Shown here piece after piece: positions 1-7,726 of a stretch of DNA of 32,166 nucleotides. Location: positions 1 through 32,166 of the forward strand of contig SHWN01000011.1 in NCBI GenBank assembly GCA_009693795.1, in the 5' to 3' direction. The position numbers and the translations under genes are program-made. A model generated the notes under the pieces. That model was not told where the DNA came from. It worked only from the letters and a program-made list of their open reading frames with translations, and made no database searches. Every line of letters begins with the position of its first letter. The first letter of the stretch is position 1. This stretch comes from Acetobacteraceae bacterium. Lineage in GTDB: Bacteria > Pseudomonadota > Alphaproteobacteria > Acetobacterales > Acetobacteraceae.

Positions 1-908
1 AGCCAGCCGGCGATTTCGGCGGCCCGGATGGCATATAATGCATTTGGGCGATCGGCATGCGCCAGGGCCAGCAGATCCAGTAACTGCGCGTTGTCATAGA
101 GCATCTTCTCGAAATGCGGCACCAGCCATTCATTATCTGTGGAATAGCGGGCAAAGCCGCCGCCGAGATGATCGTAAATACCGCCCTGCGCCATCCGGTG
201 TAAAAGTAAATTCGTCGCGTCCTTGCCGGCATCCTGTCCGGTGCGGCAGGCATTTTGCCAGAGGAAGCGGAAAATCGGCGGATTGGGAAATTTGGGCGTG
301 CCGCGTAATCCACCCTGCACGGAATCTATTATTTTTAGTAACCCTTCCGCAATCTCATCCAACATCGCCGGTGTTGGCAAATCACCTGGATGCGCCGCCG
401 CCAGCGCGATCAGGGACTGACGAAGGGAAAATGTATTTTTGGCCACCATTTCATGATCGCTTTGCCAAGCATCGGCAACACCGGATAACACCTGTCGGAA
501 GGAGGGCCGGCCCCAACGTGGTTCGGGAGGAAAGTAAGTGCCACCCCAGAACGGCACGCCATCTGGTGTCAGAAACATCGTCATCGGCCAGCCGCCATCC
601 TCGCCCAAGGCTTGCAAGGCGGACATGTAAATCTGATCGATATCCGGGCGTTCCTCACGATCCAGCTTGATATTGATGAAATGCGCATTCATCAGTGCGG
701 CGGTTTCGAGATCCTCAAAGGATTCATGGGCCATGACATGACACCAATGGCACGCCGCATAGCCAATGGAGAGCAGGATCGGTTTCTTATCCGCGGCGGC
801 GGCCGCCAATGCCTCCAGCCCCCAGGGGTGCCAATGCACCGGGTTGTCGGCGTGCTGCAGTAAATAGGGCGAGGTCTGGTGGCGTAACAGATTTTCGGCG
901 GGTGGCAT
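1..908 (-). CDS. DUF255 / thioredoxin-domain protein (YyaL/SPATA20 family), 5' part
   Basis: The translation of the minus strand from the ATG at 908-906 runs off the left edge of the window, giving about 302 residues of a protein that is normally about 650-700. It begins [20 protein letters not shown] and continues with NPVHWHPWG, then a CHWC redox-type motif at residues 53-56, and [14 protein letters not shown]. This is the signature N-terminal thioredoxin-fold domain (DUF255) of the YyaL/spermatogenesis-associated-protein-20 family. The second, glycosidase-like helical-barrel part begins before the edge ([27 protein letters not shown]). The biochemical role of the family is unsettled. The promoter side faces the inverted-repeat element at 957-1134. 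Family assignment is firm; function is not. Confidence 0.93.
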   Translation of the reverse strand, partial: MPPAENLLRHQTSPYLLQHADNPVHWHPWGLEALAAAAADKKPILLSIGYAACHWCHVMAHESFEDLETAALMNAHFINIKLDREERPDIDQIYMSALQALGEDGGWPMTMFLTPDGVPFWGGTYFPPEPRWGRPSFRQVLSGVADAWQSDHEMVAKNTFSLRQSLIALAAAHPGDLPTPAMLDEIAEGLLKIIDSVQGGLRGTPKFPNPPIFRFLWQNACRTGQDAGKDATNLLLHRMAQGGIYDHLGGGFARYSTDNEWLVPHFEKMLYDNAQLLDLLALAHADRPNALYAIRAAEIAGW

Positions 909-956
909 GGATAGATCCTCGTGGCACGGACGTGTAGGGCGGACAGGAAGGGAGAT

Positions 957-1134
957 CGGGGCTTTGCCCCGACCCCCGCTTAGGACGTATCGTCCCTGGG
1001 CCCCGTCCCTTTGGTTAGCATGAAGCGAGGGCCAACTCGGTGGTTATTGCCACATGAGTAGGCCCTCGCTTCATGCTAACCATATGAATGGGTTCTAAGG
1101 GCGTAACGCCCTTAGCGGGGTTCGGGGCAGAGCC
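957..1134. repeat. Nested inverted-repeat element (MITE/REP-like), about 175 bp
   Basis: Outer arms at 960-984 and 1110-1134 are complementary at 22 of 25 positions. An inner pair at 1012-1033 and 1061-1082 is a perfect 22-bp inverted repeat around a 27-nt loop. Two smaller hairpins lie at the ends: CGGGGC-TTT-GCCCCG at 957-971 and a 9-bp stem with a TAA loop at 1095-1115. There is no coding potential inside. The nested symmetry suggests a small non-autonomous mobile or palindromic intergenic element. It could also terminate transcription between the DUF255 gene and the remnants to its right. No clear target-site duplication was seen. Confidence 0.7.
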
Positions 1135-1147
1135 TCGACCTTACCTT

Positions 1148-1420
1148 TCAGGTCACCGTCATCTGAGCATAGCATGTATAATCAGGAAGTGCGCCCAACA
1201 CTAGGCCGCCCACGCCCTTGCGAAGAGCAGCGATTTCAGCGCGTTGCCGCAGCATCACGAAGGGGGATTTGTCCATAAAGAGACGCTGCATCAGCAGCGC
1301 AGGTCTCCACCCACTTGCAGCCATCCAGTTCGCGCGCCGCATGCTCCGCCATCGCCGTCAGCTTTTCATTCACGTAATGATTGCGCCAGGCCAGCATCAG
1401 CAGCTGAACATAATCAGCGT
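1148..1420 (-). pseudogene. 3' remnant of a peptide-type ABC solute-binding protein (SBP_bac_5)
   Basis: Two overlapping minus-strand reading frames carry what look like the last ~80-90 residues of a DppA/OppA-type binding protein. The upstream part reads NHYVNEKLTAMAEHAAREL, then the frame shifts, and the downstream part reads FMDKSPFVMLRQRAEIAALR followed by KGVGGLVLGALPDYTCYAQM and a stop. The order 'pseudo-repeat helix, (Q/M)D..PFV.L.Q....A.RK.V.GF' is the usual C-terminus of SBP_bac_5 proteins. The rest of the gene (over 400 residues) is missing, and the 5' side joins a PhnC-like remnant directly. Identification is by pattern only. Confidence 0.5.
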
Positions 1421-1603
1421 TCCGCGCTTGGCTCGGTCAGATGATTGATCATACGCAGCAACGTGGATTTTTGGGATCCGGAACGACCAATTACGCCAAC
1501 GAACTACCCACGCGGTACGTTCAGGCTTACCCCCTACCAAGCTTACCCCCTGCACGGCACGCGTGCTCCCAAAAATCTTGCCAACCCCTTCAAGAACAAG
1601 CAT
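1421..1603 (-). pseudogene. phnC: Decayed phosphonate-transport ATPase (PhnC-like) fragment
   Basis: From an ATG at 1603 with an AAAGGA-type ribosome site upstream, the frame reads MLVLEGVGKIFGSTRAVQGV, a typical ABC ATPase N-terminus. After a frameshift near 1500 the other frame continues VGVIGRSGSQKSTLLRMINH then LTEPSAER and a stop. That matches the PhnC Walker A region closely (GRSGAGKSTLLRMIN.L.EPS in relatives), but the glycine before the catalytic lysine is Gln. Q-loop, signature and Walker B are absent; sequence switches to a binding-protein tail near 1420. It sits about 300 bp beyond the stop of the leftmost phnM on the same strand, so it was probably part of a phosphonate uptake operon. 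It cannot encode a working ATPase. Confidence 0.65.
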
Positions 1604-1897
1604 GAACGCGATGTCCTTTTTTCTTTCCGAGACGCCTTATGACAGACCTCGATGTGGGTTTTTATAAAGTTTCAATGACTCGAATTCAAACGTTTTTGTC
1701 CGGCTTCCAGATGGCAAAAAATTTAATTCCCCCCGGCTTCTCCGTCAGACCGCACGCGATTCCGACTTCGGCCCTGTCCGGTCAAACAAAGACTATGGGA
1801 AAACCCGGTCACCGCAAGCAGACGGCCGCGCGTTGCTGAAGGCGCCATCTGCCACGCCCACGCGGAATGCTTTTCCCGGAGTCCGTTTAAAAGAAAT
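1604..1897. other. Gene-poor stretch downstream of phnM
   Basis: No intact gene was found. On the minus strand a short frame from the ATG at 1848 contains GRLLAVTG, which resembles the P-loop entry of PhnN kinases but then loses similarity and stops after about 42 codons. An AT-rich patch (1675-1730) lies ahead of the phnC-like remnant and may be its old promoter. Confidence 0.4.
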
Positions 1898-3040
1898 CTA
1901 TCCCAGCCGAACCGCGCCTGCTGCGCTGAGATAGGCAAGTTTTCCGCCAGCAACCGTCGCCACAATGCGCCGCGCGCGCGGGTCCACGAGCAGTACATCT
2001 GCACGTTTACCTTCATCGATGCTGCCGCGATCATCCAATCCTGCCGCGGCGGCGGGGTTGGTGGAAATCAGCGCCCACACTCGCGTCAGATCGAACATGC
2101 CGCGCTCCGCCATGACAAAGGCGGCACGCAGCATAGCGGGGTAAAAGTAATCGGACGACAGGATGGAGCAGATGCCCGCCTCCGCTAACACCGCCGCCGA
2201 AGCCCAACCGAGATGGGATTTTCCCCGCACTACGTTGGGGCTGCCCATGACCACCCAATCTCCAGCAGCGCGCGCGGCGTGGCCAACCTCCTCGGCGATT
2301 GGAAATTCGCAGATGCGCGCGCCACGCTCGCGAAATCTGGCACGGACATCCACGTGGGCATCATCATGGCTGGCCATGGGTATCCCAGCCGCACGTGCCG
2401 CCGCACTTAACATATCCAACGCCGCCGGCACTGCATCGGCACGGGCAGCAATGCGCGCAGCAAGTGTGGAAAAATCCGCCAGACTCATACCAGCGCGATC
2501 GCTGTATTTCGCGCCTTGCACGGGGTCCTTTATTTTCTTCAGGATGGACGGCGTATGGTCGTTGAAAGCAAGAAGGTGCACGCGCCCGGCGGTAATATCC
2601 GCCACTGCGGCGTCCAGCGCGTCCAGGTTAAACGCTTCCCAGCGCAGATGGATCCGCATGTCGCAGACCCACCGCTCGGCCACCAGCGCCGCTTGCAAGG
2701 CGCGCCAGGACTCCAGGCTTCGCAAGCCAGGCTCCCAGGACAATGTGACGCCGTGAAACGCGGTGGTGATGCCATTGGCAAGCAATTGGGATTCGGTATC
2801 GGCCAGCGCGATTTGTGCGGCAAAGCCAACGCCAGGCCGCGGCTGCAACTGCCGCTCGAACGCGTCGCCATGGATGTCCACGATGCCGGGCAGCACCAGC
2901 AGATCGGTAGCGTCCAACGTTAGCGCGTCGCCGCCGGCGCCGATGGGGCCGATACGGCCGTCACTGACCACGATATCGGCATCAGCGAGACCTTCGTCGC
3001 CCAGCAGGACACGACCGCCTTTGATCCGCAGCTTGCGCAT
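1898..3040 (-). CDS. phnM: PhnM-type amidohydrolase, paralogue 1
   Basis: The 380-residue product belongs to the PhnM branch of the amidohydrolase superfamily. PhnM hydrolyses alpha-D-ribose 1-methylphosphonate 5-triphosphate to the 5-phosphate and pyrophosphate, the step before C-P cleavage. Visible motifs are LVLPGIVDIHGDAFERQLQP (first metal-binding loop), FHGVTLSWEPG, FNDHTPS, ASHDDAHVD, GSPNVVRGKSHLG and SSDYFYPAML (late Asp). The first loop has HGD where the other copy in this window (8421-9560) has HTD, so the two belong to different subtypes. An in-frame ATG at 3100 would overlap phnF by 17 bp; I chose the ATG at 3040 because MRKLRIKGGRVLLGD aligns with the usual N-terminus. It follows phnF on the same strand by 43 bp and is probably cotranscribed with it. 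Confidence 0.9.
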   Translation of the reverse strand: MRKLRIKGGRVLLGDEGLADADIVVSDGRIGPIGAGGDALTLDATDLLVLPGIVDIHGDAFERQLQPRPGVGFAAQIALADTESQLLANGITTAFHGVTLSWEPGLRSLESWRALQAALVAERWVCDMRIHLRWEAFNLDALDAAVADITAGRVHLLAFNDHTPSILKKIKDPVQGAKYSDRAGMSLADFSTLAARIAARADAVPAALDMLSAAARAAGIPMASHDDAHVDVRARFRERGARICEFPIAEEVGHAARAAGDWVVMGSPNVVRGKSHLGWASAAVLAEAGICSILSSDYFYPAMLRAAFVMAERGMFDLTRVWALISTNPAAAAGLDDRGSIDEGKRADVLLVDPRARRIVATVAGGKLAYLSAAGAVRLG

Positions 3041-3083
3041 GATGGGCCCCCTGGATTCGACGATGATCAGCCTTGGAAAATGA

Positions 3084-3836
3084 TCAAGGTTCGAAGACAA
3101 TCTGCACGCGCGGCGTGGGATAGCGCGAGGTGGCGAATTCTACCACCAGCCCAGCACGGTCCACATTGGTGTTTTCACAAATCAGTAATGGACGGGTGCG
3201 CGCGGTACGCAGCAGATCCGTTTCCTCCGCGCTGGGCAGGCGGGCGCTGACGCAGCTGCGCAGGCGCCGATAATCCGCGATGCCGACCTGGCGCAGCGCG
3301 GCGGTGATGGAGGCTTCCCCACGCAAGGCCGCCAGCAACCCGGGCAGCCGCGCGCAGGCGAAATAATGATCGGTCAGGCTGACAGGGAGATCATCGGCGA
3401 AACCGAGCCGCCTATAGCGGATAACACGCGCGCCGGGGCGGACGCCCAGACCGGCAGCAATGGCAGCGTCGGCAGCCTGTTCGGCCAACGCCAGAGTTTT
3501 TCCTGAAGGTTCCTTGTTGTGGCGGCGGATCCATTCGGAAAAGCGGGTGCGGGTACCGATAGTGTAGTCTAGGACATCTTCCGCCACGAAGGTGCCGCGG
3601 CCCTGCTCCACCCGCAGCAGACCCGCGCGGGAAAGCTCCTCCAGCGCGCGGCGGATAGTGTGGCGATTGACCCCGAAACGGGCCGCAAAGGCGGCTTCCG
3701 TGGGCAGGCGCTCGCCGGGGGCGTAGCGACCGGCGGCGATGTCGCGCTCCAGGCTGGTAGCGATCTGGCGCCACAACGTCACGCCATCCTGGCGGCGGAT
3801 GGGTGCTGATGATGGCGTCATATAAATTTCATCCAT
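3084..3836 (-). CDS. phnF: PhnF-like GntR/HutC-family transcriptional regulator
   Basis: The protein has 250 residues. Residues about 15-85 form the GntR winged helix-turn-helix (WRQIATSLERDIAAGRYAPG, RLPTEAAFAARFGVNRHTIR, RALEELSRAGLLRVEQGRGT). The rest is a UTRA ligand-binding domain of the HutC subfamily, with DHYFACARLP and SCVSARLPSAEE. The sequence VNRHTIRRA closely resembles the recognition helix of E. coli PhnF. It is divergent from phnGHIJKLM across a 90-bp gap containing a perfect palindrome, so it very likely represses both sides until a phosphonate-derived ligand or phosphate starvation relieves it. The start may also be the second Met at 3821. Confidence 0.92.
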   Translation of the reverse strand: MDEIYMTPSSAPIRRQDGVTLWRQIATSLERDIAAGRYAPGERLPTEAAFAARFGVNRHTIRRALEELSRAGLLRVEQGRGTFVAEDVLDYTIGTRTRFSEWIRRHNKEPSGKTLALAEQAADAAIAAGLGVRPGARVIRYRRLGFADDLPVSLTDHYFACARLPGLLAALRGEASITAALRQVGIADYRRLRSCVSARLPSAEETDLLRTARTRPLLICENTNVDRAGLVVEFATSRYPTPRVQIVFEP

Positions 3837-3864
3837 CGGCGCCTCGAATTGGTATTGCTTCAGC

Positions 3865-3918
3865 TTGACGATACTTTTTATTTTATCTAGTTGTCTAGAT
3901 GATATAACAATATCGGAG
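3865..3918 (+). promoter_or_regulatory. phnF/phnG intergenic control region with palindromic operator
   Basis: A perfect inverted repeat ATCTAG-TTGT-CTAGAT lies at 3885-3900 and includes TTGTCTAGA, similar to the TCTAGA-type cores bound by HutC-subfamily GntR proteins. A possible -35 hexamer, TTGACG, is at 3865-3870; the -10 would then fall at about 3888-3893, on top of the palindrome, consistent with repression by occlusion. GGAG at 3915-3918 is the phnG ribosome site, 8 nt before the ATG. The assignment to PhnF is inference from position. Confidence 0.6.
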
Positions 3919-3926
3919 CCCTAACT

Positions 3927-4403
3927 ATGGATGCCGCCGCCGATCCCCCGTCCCCTGGTCTAACCGAGCGCCAGCGCTGGATGGCGGTGCTGGCACGTGC
4001 CAATGCGGCGGAACTCGCGGCGCTTCTGGAAACCGTGCCGCCCTTGCCCGCCTATCGCCGCTTGCGCGGACCGGAGTCTGGGCTGGTGATGCTGCGCGGG
4101 CGCACCGGTGGTGCCGGCGCCGCCTTCAACCTCGGTGAGATGACCGTGACCCGTTGCACCGTGCGCACCGACGATGGGCTGACAGGCCATGCCTATGTCG
4201 CCGGACGCGATGCGCGCCAGGCGGAACTGGCGGCGCTGGTGGATGCTTTGCTGCAAGACGCAACACGACATAGCGCCGTGCAGCAAGCGGTGATCAACCC
4301 GCTAGCCGAGGCACAGCAGCGCCGACGCGAACGCGATGGGCGCAAGGCGGCGGCCACGCGCGTGGATTTCTTTGCCCTGGCCACGATGCGAGCAACACCA
4401 TGA
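3927..4403 (+). CDS. phnG: C-P lyase core subunit PhnG
   Basis: This 158-residue protein shows the family landmarks RQRWMAVLARA near the N-terminus, FNLGEMTVTRCTVRTDDGL in the middle, and GHAYVAGRDARQAELAALVD before a basic C-terminal helix. PhnG is a subunit of the PhnGHIJ core complex; with PhnI and PhnL it supports transfer of the methylphosphonate onto ribose-triphosphate from ATP. It is the first gene of the rightward operon, has a GGAG ribosome site, and overlaps phnH by 4 bp (ATGA). The length is usual for the family. Confidence 0.95.
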   Translation: MDAAADPPSPGLTERQRWMAVLARANAAELAALLETVPPLPAYRRLRGPESGLVMLRGRTGGAGAAFNLGEMTVTRCTVRTDDGLTGHAYVAGRDARQAELAALVDALLQDATRHSAVQQAVINPLAEAQQRRRERDGRKAAATRVDFFALATMRATP

Positions 4404-4978
4404 GCGCCACGATAGACCTGCCCGGCTTCGCCGATCCGGCACGCGATGCCCAGCGTGCCTTCCGCGCCGTGCTGGCGGCGATGGCGGAACCCGGCAGCCT
4501 GCGTATGGCGGGTGACGATCTGATCGCCCCCGCCCCACTGGCACCGGCCACCGCCGCCGTGCTGCTGACCCTAGTGGATGGAGACATGTCGCTGGCCATG
4601 GACGCGGCCACATATCCGGCCCATCCGTGGGTGATATTCCATTGCGGAACCACCCTAACTGAACCGGCAAAAGCACGCTTCATAGTAGCGCTGGACTGCC
4701 CGGATCTTTCCACCCTGCCGTCCGGCAGCGATGAAGCGCCGGAGGAATCCAGCACCCTCATCCTGCAAGTGCGCGCGTTGGGCAGCGGCACGCCGTATTG
4801 CCTGTCCGGCCCCGGATTGCGCTCCCCCATGATCTTGCGCGCGGACGGCTTGCCGGCAGATTTCGCCGCCCATTGGGCCGCGAACCATGCGCTGTTCCCG
4901 CGCGGCATCGACATCATCCTGTGCGCCGGAGCCACGCTGGTCGCCTTGCCGCGGAGCATGACGGTGGAGAACGCCTGA
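4400..4978 (+). CDS. phnH: C-P lyase core subunit PhnH
   Basis: The 192-residue product begins MSATIDLPGFADPARDAQRA and continues FRAVLAAMAEPGSLR, the typical N-terminal helix of PhnH. The fold is related to PLP-dependent transferases but has no PLP-binding lysine; in the E. coli complex PhnH is a structural subunit bound to the PhnGIJ core. It starts in an ATGA overlap with phnG and ends in a one-base overlap (TGATG) with phnI, so translation is probably coupled. Confidence 0.94.
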   Translation: MSATIDLPGFADPARDAQRAFRAVLAAMAEPGSLRMAGDDLIAPAPLAPATAAVLLTLVDGDMSLAMDAATYPAHPWVIFHCGTTLTEPAKARFIVALDCPDLSTLPSGSDEAPEESSTLILQVRALGSGTPYCLSGPGLRSPMILRADGLPADFAAHWAANHALFPRGIDIILCAGATLVALPRSMTVENA

Positions 4979-6066
4979 TGGCCTATGTGGCGGTAAAGGG
5001 CGGCGAACGCGCGATCGACAACGCGCATGCCTGGCTGGCGGAGACGCGACGCGGGAATCCGGATGTGCCGGAAATCGGCGTGGCCCAGATTGCCGAACAG
5101 ATCGGCCGCGCGGTGGACCGGGTGATGGGCGAAGGCTCGCTGTTCGACCGCGAACTTGCCGCGCTGGCGATCAAGCAATCCCAAGGCGACCTGATCGAGG
5201 CCGCGTTCCTGTTGCGCGCCTATCGTACCACCCTACCCCGCTTTATCCATTCGGAACCGGTGGATACGGCCGGCATGGCGATACGCCGGCGCATCTCCGC
5301 AACCTTCAAGGATCTGCCCGGCGGGCAGATCCTTGGGCCAACCTACGACTACACACACCGTCTGCTGGATTTTGCGCTGGCCAGCGAAGCAACGGTCGCG
5401 GCGGCGCCGGAAGCCTCTCACCCGGTGGGCGAGATGGCTCATGTGCATAGCCTCCTCCGCCATGAAGGTTTGCTGGAAAACGATGAGCCCGCCGCCGCCG
5501 GCGAACCCGGCGACCTGACGCGTCAACCGCTGAGTTTCCCCGCGCCACGCGATGTGCGTCTCCAAGCCCTGGCGCGCGGCGATGAGGGGTTCCTGCTGGC
5601 ACTCGGCTATTCCACCCAACGCGGCTGGGGCGGCACGCATCCCTTTGCCGGCGAAATCCGCATGGGCGAGGCTGTCGTTGAAATCATCCCACCGGAACTC
5701 GGCTTCCCCATTGATATCGGCGATATCACACTAACAGAATGTCAGATGATAAACCAATTCAAAGGCAGCAAGACCGTGCCGGCCCAGTTCACCCGCGGTT
5801 ATGGCCTAGTCTTCGGCCACAGCGAGCGCAAGGCGATGGCCATGGCGCTGGTTGACCGCGCGATGCGCGCCGAGGAACTGGGCGAGGACGTCACAGCGCC
5901 GGCGCAAAACATCGAATTCGTCCTGTATCATTCGGACAATGTGGAGGGCACCGGATTCACCGAACATCTGAAACTGCCGCATTATGTTGATTTCCAGAGT
6001 GAACTGGAAACTGTCCGCCGGATGCGGCGCGATATGGCGGCGCCGATGGCGGAGGTAGCGCAATGA
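4978..6066 (+). CDS. phnI: C-P lyase subunit PhnI (purine ribonucleoside triphosphate phosphonylase)
   Basis: The 362-residue protein starts MAYVAVKGGERAIDNAHAWL, the canonical PhnI start, so I rejected an in-frame start at 4798 that lies inside phnH. Further family blocks include QLGVAQI-like GVAQIAEQIGRAVDRVMGE, FDRELAALAIKQSQGDLIEA, LGYSTQRGWGGTHPFAGEIR and HLKLPHYVDFQSELETVRRM. PhnI catalyses displacement of adenine from ATP by the phosphonate, with PhnG and PhnL. It overlaps phnH by one base and phnJ by 4 bp. Confidence 0.96.
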   Translation: MAYVAVKGGERAIDNAHAWLAETRRGNPDVPEIGVAQIAEQIGRAVDRVMGEGSLFDRELAALAIKQSQGDLIEAAFLLRAYRTTLPRFIHSEPVDTAGMAIRRRISATFKDLPGGQILGPTYDYTHRLLDFALASEATVAAAPEASHPVGEMAHVHSLLRHEGLLENDEPAAAGEPGDLTRQPLSFPAPRDVRLQALARGDEGFLLALGYSTQRGWGGTHPFAGEIRMGEAVVEIIPPELGFPIDIGDITLTECQMINQFKGSKTVPAQFTRGYGLVFGHSERKAMAMALVDRAMRAEELGEDVTAPAQNIEFVLYHSDNVEGTGFTEHLKLPHYVDFQSELETVRRMRRDMAAPMAEVAQ

Positions 6067-6953
6067 AGGGCTACAATTTCGCTTATCTGGACGAACAGAC
6101 CAAACGCATGATCCGCCGGGCCATATTGAAGGCGGTGGCGATCCCCGGCCATCAGATACCGTTTGGCTCGCGCGAAATCCCGTTGCCCTATGGCTGGGGC
6201 ACGGGGGGAATCCAGGTGACCGCCGCCATCCTGGGTGCGGACGACAGACTGAAGGTGATCGACCAGGGTGCGGACGACACCACCAACGCCGTTTCCATTC
6301 GTCGCTTCTTCGCGCGCACCGCCGACGTTGCAACCACGACAAAGACAGCGGACGCGACAGTGATTCAGACGCGGCACCGCATTCCCGAAACAGCTTTGCG
6401 CGACGGACAGATCATCGTCTATCAAGTGCCGCAGCCGGAACCGATGTACCGGCTAGAGCCGAGCCGGGTGGAAACGCGGCGGATGCACGCACTGGCCGAT
6501 TACGGGTTGATGCACGTAAAGCTTTACGAGGACATCGCTCGGCTGGGTCATATCGGCATCAGTTATGATTATCCCGTTATGGTGAATGCGCGCTACCTCA
6601 TGGCGCCCAGCCCGATTCCCGCCTTCGACAATCCCAAGATGCATATGATGCCTGCCTTGCAGTTGTTCGGCGCCGGGCGGGAAAAGCGCATCTATGCGGT
6701 CCCGCCTTATACGGAGGTACGGTCGCTGGACTTCGTCGATCATCCCTTTCACCCCGCGCGCGCGCCGCATGCCTGCGGGTTGTGCGGCGCCGGTGATTCC
6801 TATCTCGATGAAGTGTTAACAGATGATCGCGGCGGACGGTTGTTCGTCTGCTCGGACACCGATTACTGCGAGACGCGGCGCGCGGACGGTCAAGTCGGAG
6901 CCGAGGGGGTGCCCGTCGGCATGCCCGGCGGTGCGGTCGAGGCGACGCAGTGA
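6063..6953 (+). CDS. phnJ: Carbon-phosphorus lyase PhnJ, radical-SAM-type Fe-S enzyme
   Basis: The product (296 residues) is strongly conserved, starting MKGYNFAYLDEQTKRMIRRA. It cleaves the C-P bond of ribose 1-methylphosphonate 5-phosphate, releasing methane from methylphosphonate and leaving the 1,2-cyclic phosphate. Gly29 in KAVAIPGHQ corresponds to the glycyl-radical Gly32 of E. coli. Cys238, Cys241, Cys263 and Cys269 fit the PhnJ spacing CX2CX21CX5C exactly; the first three bind the cluster and the last is the thiyl-radical Cys. Other hallmarks are GWGTGGIQVT, VIDQGADDTTNAVSIRRFF and MMPALQLFGAGREKRIYAVP. All key residues are present, so the enzyme should be active. Confidence 0.98.
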   Translation: MKGYNFAYLDEQTKRMIRRAILKAVAIPGHQIPFGSREIPLPYGWGTGGIQVTAAILGADDRLKVIDQGADDTTNAVSIRRFFARTADVATTTKTADATVIQTRHRIPETALRDGQIIVYQVPQPEPMYRLEPSRVETRRMHALADYGLMHVKLYEDIARLGHIGISYDYPVMVNARYLMAPSPIPAFDNPKMHMMPALQLFGAGREKRIYAVPPYTEVRSLDFVDHPFHPARAPHACGLCGAGDSYLDEVLTDDRGGRLFVCSDTDYCETRRADGQVGAEGVPVGMPGGAVEATQ

Positions 6954-7726
6954 GTGAGACCACGCTTTTATCCGCGCGGGGCGTATCGCTGTCCTTCGGC
7001 GCAATCCAGGCCTTGGTGGGGGTGGATGCCGATCTCTGGCCCGGGGAAGTGCTAGCGATCGTGGGCGAGTCCGGCTCCGGCAAGACCACCTTGCTGAATG
7101 TGCTCTCCGGCCGCGCGGCGCCGGGCACCGGCGCGGTGTGGTATCGAACTCCGGACGGGCAATTGCTGGATGTCCACACGATGCCCGCCCCCGCCTTGCG
7201 CCGGCTGCATCGTTCCGACTGGGGCTTCGTACACCAGGATCCGCGGCAGAATTTGCGCATGGGTGTCACCGCGGGCGGCAATGTGGGGGAACGGCTGATG
7301 GCGCAGGGCAGCCGTCACTACGGCCACATCCGCGATGCCGCGCGCGATTGGCTGGTGCAGACGGAAATCGACCCGAAGCGCATCGACGACCTGCCGCGCA
7401 CCTTCTCTGGCGGCATGCTGCAACGCCTCCAAATCGCGCGCACCTTGGTGACGCACCCACGCTTGGTGTTCATGGACGAACCCACGGGCGGGCTGGATGT
7501 GTCCGTGCAGGCGCGATTGCTGGATCTCATTCGGTCCCTGGTGGCGCGGTTCGGCATCGCGGTGGTGCTGGTGACGCATGATATCGCGGTGGCGCGGCTC
7601 CTGGCGCATCGCACCATGGTGATGCAGGGTGGCCGGGTGGTGGAAACCGGTTTGACCGATCAGGTGCTGGACGACCCGCAACATGCTTACACGCAGTTGC
7701 TGGTCAGCTCGGTCCTTAACGCATGA
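6950..7726 (+). CDS. phnK: C-P lyase ABC-type ATPase subunit PhnK
   Basis: This is a 258-residue ATPase of the ABC superfamily with Walker A GESGSGKTT near residue 40, a Q-loop region FVHQDPRQNLRM, signature TFSGGMLQRLQIARTL, Walker B LVFMDEPTGGLD and H-loop VTHD. PhnK docks as a dimer on the core complex through PhnJ rather than driving transport. The QNLRMGVTAGGNVGERLM segment is typical of PhnK. Translation starts at a GTG overlapping the phnJ stop (GTGA), and the stop overlaps the phnL start. Confidence 0.95.
   Translation: MSETTLLSARGVSLSFGAIQALVGVDADLWPGEVLAIVGESGSGKTTLLNVLSGRAAPGTGAVWYRTPDGQLLDVHTMPAPALRRLHRSDWGFVHQDPRQNLRMGVTAGGNVGERLMAQGSRHYGHIRDAARDWLVQTEIDPKRIDDLPRTFSGGMLQRLQIARTLVTHPRLVFMDEPTGGLDVSVQARLLDLIRSLVARFGIAVVLVTHDIAVARLLAHRTMVMQGGRVVETGLTDQVLDDPQHAYTQLLVSSVLNA

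Noticed and set aside
1638-1645. CTGTCATA on the minus strand upstream of the PhnC remnant, as a Pho box
   Set aside because: Only one half-site matches; there is no second CTGTCA-like repeat at the 11-bp period a PhoB site needs.
4294-5184. Long minus-strand open frame opposite phnG/phnH/phnI
   Set aside because: It is an antisense shadow of three recognised genes, with no recognisable protein motif.
4798-6066. Long version of PhnI starting at 4798
   Set aside because: The extra 60 residues lie in phnH and do not look like PhnI; the ATG at 4978 gives the standard N-terminus and the usual overlap.
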